DNA from: Aquincola agrisoli
GTDB taxonomy: Bacteria; Pseudomonadota; Gammaproteobacteria; Burkholderiales; Burkholderiaceae_C
Direction of reading: 5' to 3'
DNA length: 64,000 nucleotides
Assembly (NCBI RefSeq): GCF_036621135.1
Contig: NZ_JAZIBG010000008.1
Coordinates: forward strand, 62,001 to 126,000
The notes beneath the pieces are model-generated. The model searched no databases, had not been told where the DNA came from, and was given only the letters and a program-made list of their open reading frames with translations. Position 1 is the first letter of the stretch. Each line of letters begins with the position of its first letter. The position numbers and the translations under genes are program-made. This document shows, one piece after another, positions 59,390 to 64,000 of this stretch.

Positions 59390-61135
59390 ATGTGGACTTC
59401 GGCCGGCTCACGCCTCGCCCTGTTCGTCCTGCCGGCAACGCTGGCCCTGCTCGGCGCCGGATGCAGCGGTAGCGACGAGGATCCCGACGCCGCATTCGTC
59501 GATACCAGCGCGCTCCCGCTGAAGACGCCCTCGTCCTCGTGCGCCTCGTTGACGGGGCAGGGCATCGATGCGGCGTCGATCGGCTTGCCGACGACGGGCG
59601 CCACCATCACGGCGGCCACCGTGGTGGCCGCCGCCCCTGAAACCGTCGGGGCCACCAGCGTCACGCGTGCGCTGCCGGAATACTGCCGCATCCTCGGCTC
59701 GATCCGTCCCGTGGACCCTGCGGCGCCGCCGATCAACTTCCAGCTCAACGTCCCGACCCAGTGGAACCAGAAGGCGATCCAGGTCGGCGGCGGGGGTCTG
59801 AACGGCTCCATTCCGTCGAACCTCGCGGCGATCGGCGCTTCGGGTTCGCCGATCAGCGGCGCTTATCCGCCCAATGCGCCGTACCCGCTGCTCAGCGGCT
59901 ATGCGATGTTCGGCAGCGACTCCGGCCACCAGGACCCGAGCACCACGGCGACCTGGGCCTTGAACCAGGAAGCCTGGGTCAACTTCGGCCATGCTGCCTT
60001 GAAGAAGACCCATGACACGGCGTTTGCGATCATCGAGCGGCTGTACGGCTCGCGGCCGCGTGTCAGCTATTTCATGGGCCAGTCGCAGGGCGGCCGGGAA
60101 GCGATGGAGGTCGCGCAGCGCTACCCGGAGGATTACGACGGCGTCGTCGCGACCGCACCGCTGATCGGCTATTCGGCGCACGTGATCCACAAGACGCTGT
60201 TGGCGACCGTGCAGACCGGAAGCGGGTGGATTCCGCCCGCCAAACAAGCCGCGATCGGCGCCGAAGTGCTGCGCCAGTGCGATGGGCTCGACGGACTCAC
60301 CGATGGCGTCATCAACCACTATCTCGGCTGTGGTGCCCTGTTCGATCCGCAACGCGCGGCGCAGCCCTACGCGGCGATCCGCTGCGACGGTGGCGCCGAC
60401 ACCGGCAACACCTGCGTCTCCGACGCGCAGATCGCCACGCTGAACCAGATGCACGCACCGACGCGCTTCGGTTTTGAACTGGCCAACGGCTGGTCGGAGT
60501 TCCCGGGTTACGGCGTGGGCCGCGAGGCCCAGGGGGGCTGGCTCAACATCACGCCGCAACCCACGCCGTCGGTGCAGCCGGCATTGGGCCAGCCGGGCGC
60601 CACGGTCAGTTACGGGATCCTCAAGGACCCGGCGTTCAACCTGGTCAACTTCTCGATCGCTGCCTTCAGGGAGCAGATCGTCGCGTCATCGGCGATCATC
60701 GATTCGCTGAACACCGACCTGAGCCGCTTCTTCGCGCGCGGCGGCAAGCTCATCGTCAAGGTCCAGGGTTCCGACTATGCGTCGCACCCGAACACGGTGA
60801 TGCGCTGGTACGACCGCGTGGTGGCGCGATCGGGCCAGCCGACCGTCGACCGGTACATCCGCTTCTACGTGCTGCCCAACGGGGATCATGGCGGAACGGT
60901 GCAGAGCCTGCCTGCCGGCACGGCCGAGCCGCAGTACATCGACCTGATCGGCATGTCGACCGATTGGGTGGAGAAGAACGTCGTGCCGCCCGACGCCCCG
61001 GTCGTCAGCACGATGGAGCGGCTGCCGCCGTTCACGGTGGGCGCGACGAGGCCGATGTGCCGCTACCCGGCGTATCCCCGCTACGTCGCGGGCGATCCGA
61101 AGCAGGCCGCCAGCTACAGCTGCACCACGCCCTAG
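59390..61135 (+). CDS. Divergent tannase/feruloyl-esterase-like lipoprotein without the CS-D-HC disulfide
   Basis: This 581-aa alpha/beta-hydrolase has a lipoprotein signal (LALLGAGCSGS, lipobox Cys near residue 25). The serine segment reads SYFMGQSQGGREAM and the histidine segment NGDHGG. The cysteines that flank both residues in the canonical tannase CS-D-HC motif are therefore absent. The Asp candidate is in VQGSDYASHPN. Other family landmarks remain (QLNVPTQWNQKAIQVGGGGL, GYAMFGSDSGHQ, CDGLDGLTDGVINHYLGC). It should hydrolyse an ester at the cell surface or in the periplasm. Base composition is somewhat less GC-rich than that of its neighbours. AGGAG precedes the start. Confidence 0.85.
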   Translation: MWTSAGSRLALFVLPATLALLGAGCSGSDEDPDAAFVDTSALPLKTPSSSCASLTGQGIDAASIGLPTTGATITAATVVAAAPETVGATSVTRALPEYCRILGSIRPVDPAAPPINFQLNVPTQWNQKAIQVGGGGLNGSIPSNLAAIGASGSPISGAYPPNAPYPLLSGYAMFGSDSGHQDPSTTATWALNQEAWVNFGHAALKKTHDTAFAIIERLYGSRPRVSYFMGQSQGGREAMEVAQRYPEDYDGVVATAPLIGYSAHVIHKTLLATVQTGSGWIPPAKQAAIGAEVLRQCDGLDGLTDGVINHYLGCGALFDPQRAAQPYAAIRCDGGADTGNTCVSDAQIATLNQMHAPTRFGFELANGWSEFPGYGVGREAQGGWLNITPQPTPSVQPALGQPGATVSYGILKDPAFNLVNFSIAAFREQIVASSAIIDSLNTDLSRFFARGGKLIVKVQGSDYASHPNTVMRWYDRVVARSGQPTVDRYIRFYVLPNGDHGGTVQSLPAGTAEPQYIDLIGMSTDWVEKNVVPPDAPVVSTMERLPPFTVGATRPMCRYPAYPRYVAGDPKQAASYSCTTP

Positions 61136-61142
61136 CCGGCGT

Positions 61143-61730
61143 TCAAGGGTGCAGCCGGCCCACCACCTCGATGCCGCCGGCCTTCGGGCGCACCACCACC
61201 GCCTCGCCGGACGCGGGCACGATGCCGGTCAGCGCGGTGATGTTGACCTGGTGGGTGACGACGACCATCACGCCCGGCCCGCGCCAGCGGCTCAGCGTGG
61301 CGGCGGCCGCGGCGCTCTGCGCGGCCTCGCGGGCGCCGTCGCCGAAGAACGAGTTGAAGTCCGGGTCGTCGCGGGCCTGTCCCGGAAAGGCCAGCTCGGC
61401 CGTGTCGCGCGTGCGGCACCACTGCGAGGTGAGGACCGCACCGACGGCCACGCCCTGCGTGCGGAACCGCTCGCCGATGCCGCGCGCCTGCGCACGTCCG
61501 GCCTCGCTGAGGTTGCGCTGGGTGCTGCAGTCGCCGAGCTTGAAGCCCGAGGGATCGCCGACGCCTGGTGCCTGCGCATGGCGCAGCAGCACGATCGTGC
61601 CGTCCTGCAGCGCAGCCCAGGCGCTGTCGGCGGTGGGCTGCGCCCCTGCCAGGCCGGCTGCCGCCAGCAGAGCGGCCAGCGCGGCGTGCGCAGCATGCCG
61701 GCGGACAGGGGACTGGGCGGTTCGGGCCAT
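61143..61730 (-). CDS. Periplasmic histidine phosphatase-superfamily protein
   Basis: This 195-aa protein has a signal peptide (residues 1-30, ALAALLAAAGLAGAQ). The phosphoglycerate-mutase-like core has VLLRHAQAPG with the catalytic His, SQWCRTRDTAE with an Arg, and a second His in VVVTHQVNITAL. The family hydrolyses phosphomonoesters through a phosphohistidine intermediate. It starts five bases after the outer-membrane barrel gene, so the two are co-transcribed. It converges with the divergent tannase, leaving 7 bases. Confidence 0.88.
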   Translation of the reverse strand: MARTAQSPVRRHAAHAALAALLAAAGLAGAQPTADSAWAALQDGTIVLLRHAQAPGVGDPSGFKLGDCSTQRNLSEAGRAQARGIGERFRTQGVAVGAVLTSQWCRTRDTAELAFPGQARDDPDFNSFFGDGAREAAQSAAAAATLSRWRGPGVMVVVTHQVNITALTGIVPASGEAVVVRPKAGGIEVVGRLHP

Positions 61731-61735
61731 GGCCG

Positions 61736-62380
61736 TCAGAACCGGTAGTGCACGCTGAAGTTCAACTGCGGGATGCCGCGGATGCGCTCGAAGTCGTCGC
61801 GGATGTCCTCGAGCTCGCGATCGATGTCGTCCTGCGCCACCGCGTTCGACAGCAGCGGCCCCGTGGCGCGGCCGGTGACCTTCGGCTTGCCCATCGAGAG
61901 GCCTGCATCGAACATGAAGCCCCAGCCGCCGGTGGCGCGGGGCGGGCGGCCGAAGCCGACGCCGAGGTAGGGCATCACCGTCGGGTACTTCACCTTGACC
62001 CGCAGGCGGTCGTCCGGCCCGGCCACGTAGGTGGTGTCGCCGATGGTGATCGTGCCGCCGTTGCCGCGCCCGGCCAGGCTCGCGCGTGCGTCGTGCAGCG
62101 TCAGCCCGCCCGTCAACCGGAACTTGCCGGCCACGAACCAGTCGGCGAAGAGGCCGAGCCGGTCGGCGCGGATGTCGCCGTCGTAGCGCAGGCCGTCCTC
62201 GGTCTTGCCCTTGCTGAGGCGGCCGATCGTCGTCAGGTCGGCCCGCAGCGAAAAGCGGTCGTTCAGCGGATGGGCGTAGCCGACGGAGAGGCCGGGGAGC
62301 CCGGCACCGAGGTACAAGTCGCCCGCCGCCGCGGATGCGGCGAAGGTTGCTGTCAGGACGACGCTTGCAAGCTGCTTCAT
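61736..62380 (-). CDS. Predicted outer-membrane beta-barrel protein
   Basis: This 214-aa protein has a signal peptide (MKQLASVVLTATFAASAAAG). A strand pattern typical of small barrels follows (DLYLGAGLPGLSVGYAHPLN, then FSLRADLTTIG, VMPYLGVGFGRP), with Phe as last residue (FSVHYRF), the BAM recognition mark. I cannot name the family; it may resemble small porin-like proteins of unknown function. It shares a transcript with the histidine phosphatase gene downstream. ATG 62380 is chosen because the signal peptide begins there. A longer upstream frame overlaps the transglutaminase gene. Confidence 0.7.
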   Translation of the reverse strand: MKQLASVVLTATFAASAAAGDLYLGAGLPGLSVGYAHPLNDRFSLRADLTTIGRLSKGKTEDGLRYDGDIRADRLGLFADWFVAGKFRLTGGLTLHDARASLAGRGNGGTITIGDTTYVAGPDDRLRVKVKYPTVMPYLGVGFGRPPRATGGWGFMFDAGLSMGKPKVTGRATGPLLSNAVAQDDIDRELEDIRDDFERIRGIPQLNFSVHYRF

Positions 62381-62436
62381 GGGACGGCCTCCGTGAGTGG
62401 AGCCCCGCCAGGGCAAGCGCCGTACCTGCGCGCCGC

Positions 62437-63300
62437 CTACGACTGCGTGGAGAGCGCGTCGGTGCAGCGTTCCGGCCGCCGCAGGCCCTTGGCGGCGTCC
62501 TCGACCGCGAAGGTGGTGATCACGGGCGGCGACGAGCGCACGGCGCCGAAGATGGTCGCGAAGGCCACGTCCGCCGCATCGCGGCCCGTGCCGAAGCGCA
62601 CCAGCCCCATCGGGATGGCGGTGCCCGACGGGTCGAAGAGATACCAGCGGTCGCCGAGGTAGGCTTCGACGTACGCGTGGAAATCGGGCGGGCCCAGCGC
62701 CGGGTCGGCGCCGTAGTCGGTGCCGGTGGCGAAGCGCGCGGGGATGTTGACCGCGCGGCACAGCGCGATCATCAGGTGGGCGAAGTCCCGGCAGACCCCG
62801 ACGCGATCGACCAGCGTGTTCACGGCCGAGGTGTTGGAGTTGGAGGTGTTCGACGTGAAGGTCACCCGCCGCCGGACCCATTCCTCGATCGCCTTGACCC
62901 GGCCGTAGCCCTGCCAGAGCGAGCCGAACTCCTGGATCGCGAACTGCACCATCCGGTCCGACTCGCAGTAGCGGCTCGGGTAGACATAGCTCAGTGCATG
63001 CGGTGGCAGCGAGCGCACGGGCACTTCGGCGACCTGGGCCGGGTCGGCACGGTGGTGCGCGATGTCCACGGTGGCGGAGTAGGAGACCTTCAGCGGGCCC
63101 GGCTCGCCGCGCAGCCGCATGTAGCGCGTGCCGTTGGCGGGGTCGGTGTGCATGTGCGTGGCGACCGGCTGGCTGAGCGTGAGACGCTCGTTGGAAACTT
63201 TCTGGCAGGGCGTTTGCGCCGCGTGGATGTTGAAGATGAAGTCGGCGCCGTGGGCGTCGACTTCGTAGTTGAGCTCCAGGTCGAGCTGCAGTCGGATCAT
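62437..63300 (-). CDS. Transglutaminase-like cysteine protein
   Basis: This 287-aa protein starts MIRLQLDLELNYEVDAHGAD with the N-terminal transglutaminase-associated beta domain. The catalytic triad is Cys in RVGVCRDFAHLMIALCRA, His in PDFHAYVEAYLGDRWYLFD, and Asp in LFDPSG. Such proteins act as proteases or cross-linking enzymes, often cytoplasmic, and their substrates are unknown. ATG 63300 is preferred over an upstream start of 34 poor residues. It is divergent from the truncated response regulator gene (119 bases), and a shared control region is possible. Confidence 0.9.
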   Translation of the reverse strand: MIRLQLDLELNYEVDAHGADFIFNIHAAQTPCQKVSNERLTLSQPVATHMHTDPANGTRYMRLRGEPGPLKVSYSATVDIAHHRADPAQVAEVPVRSLPPHALSYVYPSRYCESDRMVQFAIQEFGSLWQGYGRVKAIEEWVRRRVTFTSNTSNSNTSAVNTLVDRVGVCRDFAHLMIALCRAVNIPARFATGTDYGADPALGPPDFHAYVEAYLGDRWYLFDPSGTAIPMGLVRFGTGRDAADVAFATIFGAVRSSPPVITTFAVEDAAKGLRRPERCTDALSTQS

Positions 63301-63419
63301 CGTGTGGTCATGGGTTGGCGGTGCGGGTGGGGCGCCCCATCGTAACGGCGATGGGGCCGTTGCGACGGATGCCGCTTCGCCGAGGCGGACGCCCGCCACC
63401 ACCCGCGTAGGATAGGCCG

Positions 63420-64000
63420 ATGCGGGTCCTCATCGTCGAAGACGATTTCCTGTTGGGCGAGGCCCTGGCCACCGGCCTGCGGCAGGCCGGCCATGCGGTG
63501 GACTGGTTCCAGTTGGGCGCGCAGGCCGATGGCGCGATCGCCGGCGCGGCCTACGACGTCGCCTTGCTCGACCTGGGCCTGCCGGGCGCCGACGGCATGG
63601 CCTGGCTGGCGCAGTGGCGCTCGCGCGGCGTCGAGGTGCCGATCATGATCCTCACCGCGCGCGATGCGGTCGAGCAGCGCATCGCCGGCCTGGATGCCGG
63701 CGCCGACGACTACCTCGTCAAGCCCGTCGGCGTGGACGAGCTGGCAGCGCGGCTGCGTGCGCTGCTGCGGCGCACGGCCGGTCGGTCGCAGCCGGTGTGG
63801 CAGCACGGCGCGCTGACCTACGACCCGTCCTCCAAGCGTGTGCAGTGGCAGGGCCGCACCGTCGACCTCACGGCACGCGAACTGGCGCTGCTGGAGGCGC
63901 TGATGACCGATCCGGACCGCATCCTGTCGAAGGCCGCGCTGCTCGAGAAGCTCTACGACTGGAACGGCAACGAGCCGGAGAGCAATGCGCTCGAGGTGCA
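63420..64000 (+). CDS. OmpR/PhoB-type response regulator (QseB/PmrA-like), 3' end cut by the window
   Basis: The first 193 residues are present. The receiver has VEDDFLLGEALATGL, phospho-Asp in VALLDLGLPGADGMAWL (about residue 51), Thr in ILTARDAVEQRI and Lys in DYLVKPVGVDELAARL. The winged-helix effector domain begins about residue 120 (LTARELALLEALMTDPDRIL). The frame runs off the right edge without a stop. A partner histidine kinase is expected beyond the window. The family controls envelope, metal or antimicrobial-peptide responses. The start ATG at 63420 lacks a strong Shine-Dalgarno site. Confidence 0.9.
   Translation, partial: MRVLIVEDDFLLGEALATGLRQAGHAVDWFQLGAQADGAIAGAAYDVALLDLGLPGADGMAWLAQWRSRGVEVPIMILTARDAVEQRIAGLDAGADDYLVKPVGVDELAARLRALLRRTAGRSQPVWQHGALTYDPSSKRVQWQGRTVDLTARELALLEALMTDPDRILSKAALLEKLYDWNGNEPESNALEV

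Overview
The window is high-GC, gene-dense DNA. It looks like a chromosomal segment of a betaproteobacterium of the order Burkholderiales (Comamonadaceae or the Leptothrix/Rubrivivax group). The evidence is four Bug-type (TctC-like) periplasmic binding proteins without TctAB partners, a DUF3348/DUF802/OmpA/DUF2894 cluster, a PEP-CTERM protein, ATGA-coupled operons and G+C-rich third codon positions. No rRNA, tRNA, CRISPR array, prophage or insertion sequence was recognised, and no gene-free stretch exceeds 300 bases. Both window edges cut a gene: a LivF-like ATPase on the left and an OmpR-type response regulator on the right.

Layout. 1-11.1 kb is a catabolic operon on the plus strand: ABC ATPase, cyclase-family hydrolase, IclR regulator, Cys-less thiolase-fold protein with its DUF35 partner, ADP-forming acyl-CoA synthetase, the two-part AtuA system, a PRISE-type reductase and two Bug proteins. 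It suggests uptake, CoA activation and retro-aldol shortening of a branched or isoprenoid-like acid. 11.1-14.1 kb holds a DUF2383 protein, an ECF sigma/anti-sigma pair and a divergent DUF4394 PEP-CTERM protein. 14-24 kb carries signalling and cell-envelope genes (hybrid kinase, GNAT, diguanylate cyclase, AsmA), a tannase-family lipoprotein, DUF3237 and a LuxR regulator.

24-26.2 kb is a BigR/SqrR-type sulfide-stress locus: persulfide dioxygenase, divergent ArsR repressor and two YeeE/YedE half-transporters around an AT-rich palindrome. 26.2-32.2 kb is a stress or low-oxygen block with a P-type ATPase, DUF2892, universal stress proteins, alcohol dehydrogenase, Hsp20 and a 69-aa protein. Three FNR/FixK-like boxes here each sit exactly 19 bp from a CCTAG element. 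32.2-35.9 kb has MarR, Bug, a class III CoA-transferase and a CoA-ester lyase. 35.9-39.6 kb is a six-gene arsenic operon (arsR-arsI-arsC-arsC-acr3-arsH) with a repeated operator.

39.6-46.9 kb has a GAF/PAS/GGDEF protein, a class A penicillin-binding protein, an unknown membrane protein, a 65-aa protein and a deaminase-fold protein. 47-53.2 kb has a Bug protein, a FAD monooxygenase, a hybrid kinase broken by two apparent single-base frameshifts, a flavin reductase and a nucleoside deaminase. 53.3-57.4 kb is the most intriguing unit. It is a four-gene operon whose core is a MotA/ExbB/ZorA-like channel with a very long tail and a MotB/ZorB-like OmpA partner, flanked by DUF3348 and DUF2894. 57.4-64 kb holds TrhO, an RluA-type pseudouridine synthase, a divergent tannase-family lipoprotein without the family disulfide, a periplasmic histidine phosphatase, an outer-membrane barrel, a transglutaminase-like protein and the truncated response regulator.
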